A DNA stretch of 64,000 nt from Protula sp. h YS-2021 (GCA_949752745.1 OX457027.1:55742053-55806052); one strand, 5' to 3'; counted from the first letter of the stretch, positions 43,150 to 54,490 are shown. A program made the numbers and translations. The notes: a model not told the origin generated them from the sequence alone.

Positions 43150-45640
43150 GCTAAGCAACCCTAAACATTCACCGCACAGCAAGAGCAGCCTTTGTGCAAG
43201 GGATGCATATAATTCCTGGGTACTTCCACGTAATTAAATATGGAAAAAAATTATACAACCCTTTCTCAATGTTGGCTCAAAGGACTACAAAGATAATGCA
43301 TACAGAAAATAATACTGTTAATAAACATAAACAGACTGACAATACATAAAAGTTAACATTAAATAGAACTAAAACAAGCTATAAGGGGTTAACTGGCTTC
43401 TGTGTTAAAAATTGAAGAGTGTTTAATTGTAGACAATAGATTACTTCACTCACGTCACAATACTCTTATTCGAGACAAGGACCGTTTTTTGAGAGATGCA
43501 ACTAGATAATTTTAAGTTTGTAACTGATCTTTAAATGATCAAGTACTTGTATGTAGTGCATATGAAGATAAAGAAATAAAAGAACCTCAGTCAGTGGTTA
43601 ATAATGGGAAAGTCCCCCTTTTTGCTCTTTAACCTAGCCAGTAGACTTGGAAACAATATTCTACTTAGTTTTTGAGGTCAAGCAGCTCGAAGGCTTACAA
43701 GACGCCTTAAACTAGTCCCCCTAACACACAACCAGCACCCAGGCCCGAGCGATACACGCATTGCAGTATAACAAAATGGTAAATAAATTTTCCGTTAGCT
43801 TCGATAGCAATATTTGGACCAACTCATTAACAATAAGTCGCTGTCGACAACTTCTGACAACTGCTGTTTTATTTCGTAAACAGCTTTTTTACGAGTAAAA
43901 ACGTAGTTTGAGTTCTTCACCTTAAGACGGGATTACCCTTATTTACGGCAATCGACGCATAAATTATGATTTGACCTTTTCTACACGTGTAGGCGTAAAA
44001 TGTAGACAAACATTGCCAAAGATTGCCTTATAGGTGTAACCGGAAACACTCGAGTCTGAAAGACAGAGTTACTACACATTACCATATTCCTTGTCGTATC
44101 TTAATACCCTTCTGCCTAAGCGGGTGTGAAGTGGGCATAGAATATGGCGAGTGTAAGAAAGGTCTAAAGGTGGAGAGCTACGTTTTTACTAATAAAAGGG
44201 GTTTTACGAAATAAAACGGCAGTTTTAATTCGCAAAAGCTAACATTCACTTATCTCCACCTTTAGACAGCATAGCAAACCGGCGTTTGGGTAAAACACAC
44301 TAGGCACGCGTCTTGTAGAAAAGTTCTTTCAATACAACGCCACTTTTAGTGGTAGATGTGTCTTTGAGGTTTTAATAACAATTCCAATGCACACTATCAT
44401 ATGGACTTTAAAACAAAAGATTTTATAATGAAAGAACGACTGTGTAAACCCACTTGAGTAGAATCAAAATCAAGATTGGCTCCATTCTGACCTGACCATA
44501 TGGCTCCGACCATGTAGGTGGAGCCATTTACTTGCAATGGCCCCACCCAAGAGGACCCAAGTGCCTAATGGTTATAGCCATGTGGTAAGAGCCACCACCT
44601 GGGATGACTCCACCCATTTGCTTACTTGGCTCTTTCCTCCTTTTTAAGAAGGATAGACAGCGCTTATATGCTTTCAAATACTTACGAAGGCATGTACGGA
44701 CACACATAAAGCGAACGAAACCAAATAACAGAGTAAGGATAACACCATGACTAGAAGCATTCCTATGCCTTACCATCGTCCGTCCGAACAAGCACGGATG
44801 GTACACCCAACCGATGCCGGGGACAAACATACATACAGGTGTATGAAATATCTAAATTAATATTTTCAATTAAAGCTAAATCACACGATCTCTGGAATTA
44901 AGCAGTCTGTACACTAACTAGCGCCAGAGACGAACCCAACATTTGATATGATTGGTAAAAAACAAATTACCTAGAATATGTTACAAAACATAAATCGAAG
45001 ATATTTTGTCTCTCAAATCAACAGGCACACAGTGAAAATTTTTTAATTTTTACTTAAAACCAAAACTGCACGACAATACATCAGAAGTGGGGAAAAAAGC
45101 TCTGCTCGCTTGTCTATGAAGACCCACGGCTGGACAGTACGGAGCAACTAAAAGAAGAAAAATGGCAGTACTAGTGTTCTTGAGCATTACTCTCTGGGGC
45201 TGCTTTACCTCTGTGTTCTTTGACTTGTCTGAAGCTGAGCCCTCAATTATTTGACGTGGCTCCTCTCTGGCTCTGATTTTAGGTCTTGCTGTAATAGACA
45301 GAGAACCAGGATTAGACATGAGTTTTTCTGCCACAATAAAAGGGCGAAAGGCAAATGGATTAAAGTCCAGTGAATTCGTTTTTGTGTAAATTTTTTAAAG
45401 GAATTTAATAAAGATATTCGGAGAGGACCAACACCGCGAACTTAAAATGTAACATTATGTTTGGCGTTCCAGTTAGCTACCTGTCTCACTTGGTGTGCTT
45501 TAATTTTACAGACTATTCTTAGAATATTGGGGTGTGGTTGAGCTTAAGTATACATTACTAATATCACACGTTTGATTTACTCAGACACACTTTGTTTGAA
45601 AATGAAATAATTAGTGCCTTCTGACTTGGAGCTCTGTAAT
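43150..45640. other. No gene seen
   Basis: Unannotated. 44460-44660 is rich in GGAGCCA/TGGCTCC inverted words (for example ATGGCTCC at 44499 and GGAGCCAT at 44520) and may be part of another repeat. Confidence 0.4.
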
Positions 45641-45659
45641 CATTTGATAACTCAATGTA

Positions 45660-46160
45660 TTTTCTACGAGCAGGCACAGGATAGAGCATAAAGAGTGGCT
45701 CTTTCTGCGATGGGTAGGAATGGGAGGCTTATCTCTTCGAAGGTCCCTGCTCCTCTAGTGGCTATGTGGATCTTACCTATGAAAGATGGTTTAGGTTTAA
45801 GAACCACTGTGTCCCAGCAGCCATTTACTTTAAAAACCTCATTTTTCAGCGCGAGGAGCTCCGCTCTCCTTTTACCTTAAGTAAAAAAGAAGGACAATTT
45901 TCAGTGCAGCCCATCTAGGGGCTATTGTGGCTTTCTCGAAAATGTCCCTATCAGCCCAAAACCGAAGAATAAGTTCAAGATGCTATTGTGCCACATTTGA
46001 CCTGGATGGGGGTGGCACTAATTTGAAAAATCTGATCAATTTATAGATAGAAGAGTGCTATTCTGGATCATAGCCCGAACTGGCTTCAGCATCGTTTTGA
46101 TCGCTGACATATACCCTTCTATAGAAGATGGTCATAGGGCAAATCTTCATGTAAAACGTT
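45660..46160 (-). pseudogene. DIRS tyrosine recombinase relic (DIRS relic 2)
   Basis: On the minus strand, broken frames follow the RNase H relic in the order expected of DIRS elements. An N-terminal part has EGYMSAIKTMLKPVRAMI, then GKRRAELLALKNEVFKVNG (box A arginine region), VVLKPKPSFIGKIHIATR and EISLPFLPIAERATLYAL. Tyrosine recombinases replace the integrase in these elements. Stops and frame changes mark it as dead, and the catalytic Tyr end was not recognised. Confidence 0.65.
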
Positions 46161-46174
46161 TAGAAAATCGGCTA

Positions 46175-46440
46175 CTACCCCGGGGGATGTAGGCAAAAGA
46201 TTGTCCTCGTTAACTGAGTCAGCTCGGTTACGCGGGTGCCTCCCTGCTTGCGAAGGTATGTCACTGTGGTCGAGTTGTCACACATCACATTCACTGACCT
46301 GTTCCCCAGACTGAGGAGTAGTTGAGTGATTGCTAGACACACTTTCAGTTCTGACCAATTTATGCGTTCGACCTTTGAAGTAGAAAGTCCATCTCTGAGA
46401 TGAAGCATCTGTTTGAATGGATAGAACTGGAATAGTGGGT
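46175..46440 (-). pseudogene. DIRS RNase H relic (DIRS relic 2)
   Basis: The minus-strand frame reads INWSELKVCLAITQLLLSL, then VMCDNSTTVTYLRKQGGTR. The ELK...(C/S)DNxT(T/V)VxYxxKQGGTR pattern is the diagnostic RNase H block of DIRS-type elements, with the Glu and Asp catalytic positions present. It lies between the RT and recombinase relics. Confidence 0.85.
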
Positions 46441-46554
46441 CTGAATGGGTAGCCCAGTGATAGACAGTAACGACTGAAGGTCTTTGATTGCTTTTGAAGA
46501 AACGACCACTAGCATGTGATGACCTCTTTGATGAGCACTACAAATTTTACTGTT

Positions 46555-47260
46555 CTACAAAACCTCCTGTGGTGAAGCTTGCCGAATTGGATGGTCTTTT
46601 CTGCGGCTACTAGTAAGCCTAGTAGAGACTCCATTTGGGTAAGTTTCATGGGCTGATGGGGAGCAATGCTCTGACTGATTTTGAGAATTCTCTCCCATCT
46701 CTCTTCTGTAGGATAAGCTTTGGCTAGCTATAAATTCCACTTTTCTGCCAATAAAATCATGTGCTGCTTGGGCACTAGTTCTGAATTTGCCAGATTGATC
46801 ACGAGATCTGCCCAAAGCGCTTGTTTTACTAAGAAGAGGGTCTGGAGCCTGGCCTGAGCTTTTACCATGGAGATTGGAAGCCAATTGTCTAAGAACTGGA
46901 AGGCGAGCAGTCTGGCCCACGAATTAAGCACCTTCATCACTTTGAAAACACATACGAGACAGTGGAAAGGCCAAATGGGAATGTCAGAAACCACAGTTTC
47001 TTTTCCCCTGTGTGAAAGTGATATTTGCGACTTTTAAGGTTAATTGGAATATGGAGATACGCATCTGACATATCTATTCCAGCTGCTCATTTGTAACATC
47101 TTTATGATTACTTAGACTGTGTCCTACTGACATATGGTAGGTCGATGGAATGGATTTCAGTTCTGTCAGATCTATGACCATCCTGGAACTCCCTATCTTC
47201 TTGGGAACCAGAAGTACCTGACTGAAAAAAGCCCTGTTCATAGTCTGGTATTTCCTATAT
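46555..47260 (-). pseudogene. DIRS reverse transcriptase relic (DIRS relic 2)
   Basis: Pieces on the minus strand: VPKKIGSSRMVIDLTELKSI near 47200 (RT entry), VFKVMKVLNSWARLLAFQFL then DNWLPIS (catalytic YLDD reduced to FLDN), and LVINLANSELVPKQHMILL near 46760. Frame changes between pieces and the altered catalytic Asp indicate a dead copy. Order RT, RNase H, recombinase is preserved through 45660. Confidence 0.8.
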
Positions 47261-47319
47261 GGTTTTGTTGTTCAGTAACTCTTGAAGAGCCTGACTCTGC
47301 TCAGAGCCCTGGCTGTAGG

Positions 47320-47735
47320 ACCAAGAAGGTCAAGGTCACCGAGATATCGCTTATGTAACTTTGCTTAGACCCAAAGGGTCGGAAATGAGCTCAAAATCGC
47401 TCTGTCTGTAACCGTCTTTGAGATAAGTCGGCCTACCGTTAACGGCACATGCGATCACGTGACCGTTGACCTTAACCCTCAAAGTCAAGGTTTAGAATGG
47501 TACGTTACCCTCTGCTGACTACGACTTGTGTTCAGACTCGGATTTGAGCACTTTTTATAGCCACTTTTCGTGATTAACAGGCGTTTTGAAAAATTATTTG
47601 ACCTTACTTTGGCTTGACCTTTAAAGTCAAAGTCGAAAATAATTGCGATTTCACCGAGATCTGATTGTTGTCTATAAGTGTGCCAAATGTAAAGCTCCGC
47701 TGACTCAAACATTAGGAGGAGTTTTCTGGAAGCCA
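47320..47735. repeat. Dispersed AGGTCA-rich repeat, copy c
   Basis: AGGTCAAGGTCACCGAGATA, AAAGGGTCGGAAATGAGCTC, GTTGACCTTAACCCTCAAAG and the shared tail described for copy b. It borders the AT microsatellite. Confidence 0.7.
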
Positions 47736-47811
47736 TCCAAATAAAAAAAACATCCAAACGAGAAGAAAAAAAAACAAAGTAACGTGCAGACACTTCCAGA
47801 AAAACTACAAA

Positions 47812-47922
<111 letters not shown>

Positions 47923-48214
47923 TGTTAAGATGCATATTCAGCGCTTTCTGTATATTAGCCTTCTAATCTTGTTTCTGGTATCCACTTTTTTGGAGTGTGG
48001 CAATAAAGTGGGCCCGGTTGTGTGGGTGTTAATCCTTCGACACTACCTTTGAACCCAACTGGTCCGTCAAGTACTCATAAGGATTGAGATAGAGCGACAA
48101 GGACGACCACTCTAGAATTGTGCTAGATAATCTGCGGTTCGGCTGCTGAAGCTGAGCGCACGATATCCTGCTGGAAGATGGTCTCGATATTGCTCTAGAA
48201 ATAGCTCGGTGTGT

Positions 48215-48670
48215 GCTACTAAATGCCCATTTGTATCCTCTATTAAAATGGGTTTTTGTTTTGTACAAATGTCGTAGCTGTACGGTTGGATCGAGCCGAT
48301 GCTTTGGAAAATATCATCCTATCTTTTCTGTGTCCGTAACACAGTTGAAATGCAATTTCTAATAAAATTTAGAATTAATTTCACTGCAGTAGGAAATTTT
48401 ATGGTTAGCTCCAACTACGTCATGGGTAATCCCATGTTTATTTGTACTAGGATTCGATTTTTACTTTTCATCCGACGACCCAAAAATGTAAGGACCCGAG
48501 AATTGGTGGGAAGAGGTGGGACTATTTGTTGTAAGCATTGGCTCGATCCAACTATACGGCTACAACATTTGAATCAAATAAAACCCATTTAAATGGGGAA
48601 TACAAATGGGTATTTTGTTCATACAAATGCCTTGGAGCTGCCGTTTGATCGACTCGATGCTTTGAAAATA
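48215..48670. repeat. Three copies of a short repeat in alternating orientation
   Basis: Minus-strand copies run from about 48300 to 48215 and from 48665 to 48590; a plus copy runs 48534-48620. All share GC(A/T)(T/C)(T/C)GGCTCGATCCAAC-type starts and AAACCCATTT...ACAAATGGG ends. The minus copies translate similarly (KHRLDPTVQLRHLY and KHRVDQTAAPRHLY), so the source may have been coding. Confidence 0.6.
48295..48345 (-). repeat. Inverted partner of 52597-52655
   Basis: Read on the minus strand, GTGTTACGGACACAGAAAAG then ATAGGATGATATTTTCCAAAGC matches 52597-52655 on the plus strand with few changes. The two arms face each other across the third DIRS relic and the tRNA. Confidence 0.7.
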
Positions 48671-49399
48671 GATTTAGCCAGTGGTCTGGCATTTTTGGGT
48701 GCCACCTCCTAAGACCGCGCATCCCTTTAACATAACAATAAATAAAACTTCCACAAACAGTTCCTTGTCTTATTTCTGTCCGTTTTCCGACATTTCCCGT
48801 ATTCTCTTCCTTTCGGTGTGTTTCTGCGCACCTACGGGGGAACTTGTCCCTCCTTTTTTGCATGAATAGGACCATTGCGTGCGGTTTCTATCCTATGCAC
48901 GGCTGTATCTCGTCTAGACACCTAATTCTGAAGCTCACACTATCGTCGAATTTATCAGTATTGGTAAAATCCCGAAATTTACTGTTTTTGCAACGTGTTA
49001 TCAAAACGTACCCTCCGTGGATCCCACTCTCCTGGTGCTGTCGAGTCGCATTAATCATGTGCCTCCCCGAGGTGACTGTGACCCCACTTGTGCTGCCTGC
49101 TTGGTTCCCCTTGTTGTAAGCTGCTGTCACCTCGTGGGGGCACATGAGTAGCTCGCTGTTCTCACAGCTGCTCTCTTGCGTTACTCCCGTGTAGCAATCT
49201 TAACTATGGCAGAAATACATAAACAAACAGTCTGAAAGTCTTCTTATAGCCCTTGCATTTGCCGCTACAACATATGCGATCATATCTTGGCATTTTCTTT
49301 TCATTATCATGTCACTTATTAATTATGGACTCCGCTGTATGAATGGCATGCGATACAGCTTTGACACGGAATTCTGGGTGTAGTCCTGCAAAAAAAAAC

Positions 49400-49990
49400 A
49401 AATTAAACAATTAGGAGATTGGCAGGAACCCACCTTCAATATTGCTTCCATAGACGCGCCGGTTACCGCCTTGAGAGAACATGCGACCAGTCGCACTTTT
49501 CCCTCCTTTGCGATGGAGCGTCATATGCTGCCACTACTGCCCTCCTAATATAGTTAGAGATGGTGGGTTCCCTATATCTCTGTTAATATGGGGAAGACAC
49601 GGTATTACTAGTCTTTTTTGTTCTGGGCTACGTATTAGTTGACACCTCTGTGTACACACGCAGTGTGTCTACGGGGCAGAGTGATTTTCCTTTGTGCCTG
49701 GAATCTCCTTCTGATGTATCTCCGGGTAGCGCAAGCAGTGAAATCTCCAAAAGCTTGCTCTTACAGTGAGTTACGTTGTGCGTCTTTTCTAGGAGATCGG
49801 CTCAAGGCTTCAGGACGACTCTGCCATTATTGTCGTTTATAAGACAATGCTTGTCTAGTGCGTGTTTCTCACTTATTCTTTTACCTGACGCAAGGGCTAG
49901 AAGAAAAGTTACCTTGAACGTTAGTTCCCGCAATTACGTGTTCTGTTCGTTCAGGAAGGTGGGGTCCTGAAAGAAATCTGATACGGCTAT
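49400..49990 (-). pseudogene. DIRS tyrosine recombinase relic (DIRS relic 3)
   Basis: The minus-strand reading gives VTFLLALASGKRISEKHAL (box A block, canonical LALASGxRxSE(I/L)HAL), SLLALPGDTSEGDS, LCPVDTLRVYTEVSTN (canonical LCPVRALxxY) and EPTISNYIRRAVVAAYDAPS near 49540. The later catalytic boxes are not clearly seen and internal stops break the frame. The RT-RNase H part expected between this and the gag relic is missing. Confidence 0.75.
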
Positions 49991-50095
49991 GTGCAACTCA
50001 GCGCATCGTTGGTTGTGGCCTCTGGGTTTGGGCATGGTGAAACATACCTTGTGAGTTGCGTGTTGAGACGTGTTGTGAACATGTCCACATGTTGC

Positions 50096-50136
50096 GAATC
50101 AGAACCTTGAACGCTAAAACGTTCAGGTTCTGATTC
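50096..50136. repeat. 17-bp near-perfect hairpin
   Basis: GAATCAGAACCTTGAACG and CGTTCAGGTTCTGATTC pair over 17 bp with one extra T, around a 6-nt loop. It lies exactly between the recombinase and gag relics. Confidence 0.75.
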
Positions 50137-50149
50137 TCTAGGATGTGAC

Positions 50150-51390
50150 AACTATATAGTTATGTTATCTGGTGTTGCATTGCTAGCTCCCTCACCTCCC
50201 TGGCTGCTTGCATCAGGGTGGGCGACCCCATACCCCCTTGCTTCCTGATGTAACTTCCCGTGGTGGCATTTTCTATTGTCTTCCCCTTCTTTCTTGGCTT
50301 TGCTGCCCCTTAATCCTGGGTGGCGCCAACGCCGTGCGCCCACGTTGCGATGCCCGTTGGTGGTCGCTGCTGTAAACCCTCAGAAGTGGTAGGGCTCGTG
50401 CAGCGCGCGGTTCTGGAGGTCCTGTATGTGCCTGCCATTGATCTCTGCCAGGACACAGGTGCGGTTGCCCCACATAGTCTGTGTGCCGCAGCTGGAAAAG
50501 TTTGACCTACTTGAGTTTAAACCGTTGTTGTACACTGTCCCTACGTAGTTTTATGCTGGACGATAGCAGTGCTGTGTGTAGCTTAATAAGGTCTTTGGTA
50601 CTGCGCACAAGACACCCAATCAGCTTGGTCACTATGGATGCATCGGACTCCGGAGTGTCACTGATCCACCTCTGATTGGCATACTCAACAAACGAGAGCA
50701 TCCGCAGACTTTTTCTCGCGATGCCCTTGATGTAGCTGAGGTGCTTGTCTTTTCAAGTTACCTTGCGTCAGGACGGACCCCGGGTAATCAGGCTAAAGTG
50801 TGCTTAGAGTATGTGACCGGCTCGAAATTGTTGGCGTCGTCAAATGGTTTGTAACCTCTTCGGACGACGTGAATTTTGCCAGAGCCTTAACAAAAAAATG
50901 AGTCATTTGAATCAAACTCCGTCTCCTTCAAGCTTATGGCGTCCCAAATGCCCGCCTGGGGACGCGTCACGTTTCCGTGGTGACCTTAGCCAGTCCCTGC
51001 ATTCCGGATACTTGAATAGCGGGGCGTGTAGGCCTCGCTCTGCTCTCGGTCGTGCCATATATTCTGTTTCACTCTGGGAGGGGTGGGCGTGCGACGCCGG
51101 CTGTTTACACGACTGCATCTCCTTCGTTGGCGGTTTGGTGAGGGGACTCGGAGCCGCTGGAAGATGACGAACATATCAGGCCTCTATGTCCTCTACATCC
51201 TCTACATGTCCCAAGGAGGCGTTGATGTGCGCTCCGAACTACCATGTCCCTCGTCCCCCATTTCGGTCATGAGCTGGGCTAGAGGTGATGGCTCTCCTTT
51301 CGTGCTGGCCGGCTTGCGCGACGTGAATCGGAGTGACCACAGTTCTTTTATTTGTCTATTATGAAGTTGGCGTCGACGTTGTCTGTTCAA
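50150..51390 (-). pseudogene. DIRS gag/ORF1 relic (DIRS relic 3)
   Basis: On the minus strand, broken frames include a Pro/Arg-rich N-terminal part (51390-50910), the more conserved block FVEYANQRWISDTPESDASI then LVRSTKDLIKLHTALLSSS (50700-50510), and a Gln/Gly/Arg-rich end (50470-50150). The block resembles the helical region of DIRS ORF1 proteins. Position upstream of a recombinase relic on the same strand supports it. Several frame changes. Confidence 0.5.
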
Positions 51391-51573
51391 GTTTCGCTAC
51401 ACCTTGTCTGGAAGGTGCTCGCAAACAGTCTTGCCCCCGAAGCGAATAGCACAGTCCCCGCAATAATCGTGGGGATCGTCCTTGAAATGCGTGCCCAGTT
51501 TTTCATCACTGCAAGCGAATACAAAGAATTTTCTTTAATGCCATTTTGTTTTGGTTTTTCATTGAAAATTTTG

Positions 51574-51646
51574 CACCCTGAGTGAGGAGCGAACTCACGA
51601 CATTGAGATTATGAGACTCAAGCGCTGCCTACTACGCCATCGAGGC
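51574..51646 (-). tRNA. tRNA-Met(CAT)-like gene or pseudogene
   Basis: A 73-nt minus-strand cloverleaf: acceptor GCCTCGA with TCAGGGT (one mismatch, two wobbles), D arm GCGT/GCGC, anticodon arm TGAGT-CTCATAA-TCTCA with anticodon CAT, and a perfect T arm GTGAG-TTCGCTC-CTCAC. It closely follows elongator tRNA-Met. The acceptor mismatch and C in the T loop (TTCGCTC instead of TTCGAxC) suggest a decayed copy or SINE head; a promoter B box (GTTCG...C) is largely kept. No poly-T terminator was seen immediately downstream. Confidence 0.65.
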
Positions 51647-51649
51647 ACG

Positions 51650-52480
51650 TTTTTTCATTGCATATTATCGATTTGGCGTGTAGTATCACATATCAGTGTG
51701 TGTTCTGCAGCCTCTGCATCGCGCTATTGCAGGCTTTAGCGTGCAGTCTGTGATTTGACTGTGCTACCCGTGGTAGCCTGTGTGCTCCCAGGGAGTAACT
51801 CTTTTGTAACTCGTGAGTATCTCGGAGTGCGGCTGCGGTAGCATAAAGCACGGGAAAGCTACCACTTGCAAAAAGTTAGCCAAAACTTTTCTCCTAGGTA
51901 GATAGCAGCTATACTGTCTTGACCATGAATTAGGAAGTTGACGTCATAGGAAATCCACGGTGTCTCTGTCATCTTGCCGCCTTGTGGATGCCTCCCCGCC
52001 AGAATTAAAACTGCTTATGTCTCCGTGTTGAGGGTTAAAAAAAGCCCAAAGTTGCGAGTATCTACAAGAACTAAGGAGAGCCCTTTAACATTCGTGAAGC
52101 TGGAGAACTTGAAAATTTACAATTTTGGTTTGCCCACGTGTTGAGGGCGCCACCGCGTTACTCACAACCAAAAACAGCGCAAACATCTAGAAACAGTCAA
52201 AATTCGAGGTTTATCTGTTCGAATTTCCCTGTAGCAAAACAAAGTCTATAGTTGGACTGAAGATGTGCCTGAAAGGGTATACTAGCGACACAAACAACCA
52301 GGCTTCCCACCGCAGAGTGTTGAAACCGCAGTTGGCCAATTAAACTTTGCTGCGCCGCTCCTCCTGGATGGGATTCTCCCACACTTCACTTCATTGATCT
52401 TCGAGACTCCCAGCAACTCTCTGCAATGTTCATTCGTCCATCAGACCTGGAAGGGCCCTCAGAAATTAAAAGCTTTCACT
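51650..52480. other. No gene seen
   Basis: No convincing frame, repeat or RNA gene. Confidence 0.4.
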
Positions 52481-52481
52481 A

Positions 52482-53258
52482 ATGCTACAAACTGTGTTTC
52501 TTCACAGGCGTAAACATGGGATTACCCTTGATATACTTGGAGCTAACATAACATGTTATACTCCAGTGAAATTAATTCTATTTTTTACATCTCGAATGTG
52601 TTACCGGCACAGAAAAGATAGGATGATACTTTTCAAAGCATCGGGTCGATCGACCTGGAGAAGGAAAGGGGAAAGATCGACAGCAGAAGTAGCCCCAAAC
52701 TCCCCTGAAACCACACAGCTGACTCATCCCGTGATTTCTGATGCTCGGGAGAGTCAGATGTGCAAAGTCTGCAGATCCACCGAACATCAGACGCTAACAG
52801 AAAGATGTCCGATGCGCCTAACCACACCATTAACCGACGTAACACCATTTAAAGGCAAAGACGACGCCCTAAGTAATTTCTACCCATGCCAAGTGACAGT
52901 GTTTGAACGCAGATTCCGGTCCTCTGAGCACGCGTACCAGTTCTACGGCCGAGACGGGCTTGCAGAGAATATATGTAAGCAGGCGACAGCGTGTGCTACA
53001 AAGAGACTAGGGAAGAGATTACCTGCTGAGCAATCCTGGGATAATGAGAAGCTTGACGTCATGAGGGAAATAATTAGAGCGAAAGAAAGAGACGTTCCCG
53101 CATATAGACGTAAACTCCTAGAGGCAAGAACTGTAATCGCGGAGGCAGTCCCAGGAGACATCTACTGGTCTAGTGGGCTTTCCAAAGAGCAGATTGACTG
53201 GGCCAGGATGAGCCATTGGCCGGGGAAAACGTCATGGGAACCTTACACATGGAATTAA
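52482..53258 (+). CDS. Zinc-knuckle plus NADAR-domain protein, probably retroelement-derived, C-terminus frameshifted
   Basis: A single-exon frame of 258 codons. Residues about 104-123 hold a knuckle CKVCRSTEHQTLTERCP (Cx2C...H...C). Residues about 133-250 match the NADAR (YbiA-like, DUF1768) fold: FKGKDDALSNFYPC, SSEHAYQFYGRDGL, LPAEQSWDNEKLDVMREII and GDIYWSSGLSKEQI. NADAR proteins act on ADP-ribose or riboflavin-type N-glycosides. The last residues in this frame do not fit, but after GGGGAAAA near 53223 another frame gives NVMGTLHMELRDKI up to a stop at 53306-53308, the expected NADAR end: a one-base indel. Lack of introns, the knuckle and surrounding retroelements suggest a retroelement ORF. 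The true start may be downstream of 52482, since 52597-52655 is a repeat shared with 48.3 kb. Confidence 0.75.
   Translation: MLQTVFLHRRKHGITLDILGANITCYTPVKLILFFTSRMCYRHRKDRMILFKASGRSTWRRKGERSTAEVAPNSPETTQLTHPVISDARESQMCKVCRSTEHQTLTERCPMRLTTPLTDVTPFKGKDDALSNFYPCQVTVFERRFRSSEHAYQFYGRDGLAENICKQATACATKRLGKRLPAEQSWDNEKLDVMREIIRAKERDVPAYRRKLLEARTVIAEAVPGDIYWSSGLSKEQIDWARMSHWPGKTSWEPYTWN
52597..52655 (+). repeat. Repeat arm inside the NADAR frame
   Basis: The plus-strand partner of 48295-48345, coding CYRHRKDRMILFKASGRS in the NADAR frame. It suggests that the two copies derive from the 5' part of the same element type. Confidence 0.7.
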
Positions 53259-53309
53259 GAGACAAAATCAAACGAATACGACGGGATTTTGCTAGTGAAG
53301 ATAGATGAG

Positions 53310-54184
53310 CGTGGATAGATAGTGAAATATAGCGTGCCACCCCGGAGGTAGTTAGGAATGATCACCCTGGCTGACGAGCCAGACAGAGCGCGTAGCACCC
53401 TAATCGTCGAAACGCGTGTTGAAGTCTGGTCGGTGCCTGAAGAACCAAAGGGGTCTGCTGTATCAAGACAGTATTTATAGGTACGCCACCGCGCCGATCA
53501 GCCTCTCGAACGCCACAATTTGCTTTAGTATTCGTACTCCTCGAATCCATAATTGCGATTCGTCACAGAACATTAATGAAATTCTCAGACACTGATTCCC
53601 GGTGGAACCTTTGGTCTCTTTAATTATGCTGAAGCAGCGGCTCCTCATTGTAGGGCTACTAATCCGAGATTCATACCTTTACTGGAGTCCCACCTGAGAT
53701 TTTGCACGTGTCATTTTTATTAAGCCAACACGAGCATTCCTCGGTGTATACACCAGTTTCTCACCTGTCATTTCTCCCATCGTTCATTTTCCCACCACTC
53801 CGGTCATTTTCCCACAATATTTTGTTACATTTATTTTTTTATTTAGTTTTTTTTTGTAATTTTACTGAGCACTCAAAGTGACATAAAATATACAGATAGG
53901 GTGAGCCAAAAGCAGAAAATTGATTGACTGAAAAAGAAAAGAAGAAGCAGAAGAAGAATTCCGGCAAAAATTGGTTTGCACAGATTGCCTGAAACACTTC
54001 TACAAAACAAGACTTAAGGTGTAGTTTACTTCCCCATATCACTGTGTGCGGTGCGCTTTTAATTCTTCACTGAGGAAACTTTAAGTAGAGAGGATGAAAT
54101 CAAAATGCTTTCGCGTATTGAGTAAGCATTGTGCATGCTTAGAACCGAAGTGTGCAGAATGAAATGATGAGTACAAGAGTTGTA
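53310..54184. other. No gene seen
   Basis: Possibly the continuation of the element carrying the NADAR frame (53370-53450 is GC-rich and structured), but no domain was recognised. Confidence 0.35.
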
Positions 54185-54490
54185 TAAGAGGTGCCTCGTT
54201 GGCATTGACCTTCCGATCACGATCGAGGTCAGAAACCGCAAGTTGACAATTATGTCGAAAAGGCTTAGAGATAGAGCGATTTCAAACTTATTTTGGATCG
54301 ACTGAACCTAAAAAAAGACGCTATATAAGGGGCACCTCAGTGACTTTGATTTTCTCAGTCATGGTCAAAGTAAAAACCGATAGTTGATCATTTTCTCGAA
54401 AATTGTTAAAGGCAGAGCGATTTTAAGCTTAATTCGACCTTTTTGCGTTACTAAAGATGTGCCTCAGTGACTTTGACCTTGGTCTTGGGC
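54185..54490. repeat. Dispersed AGGTCA-rich repeat, copy d
   Basis: GCATTGACCTTCCGATCACG, ATCGAGGTCAGAAACC, AGAGATAGAGCGATTTC and GTGACTTTGACCTTGG. The most diverged of the four copies. Confidence 0.5.

Noticed and set aside
44023..44214. 63-codon plus-strand frame after the 39-bp minisatellite
   Set aside because: No splice sites, domain or similarity to neighbours; length expected by chance.
48552..48875. Minus-strand 107-codon frame
   Set aside because: Its C-terminal part is one copy of the 48.2-48.7 kb repeat and the rest has no recognisable domain; treated as repeat, not gene.
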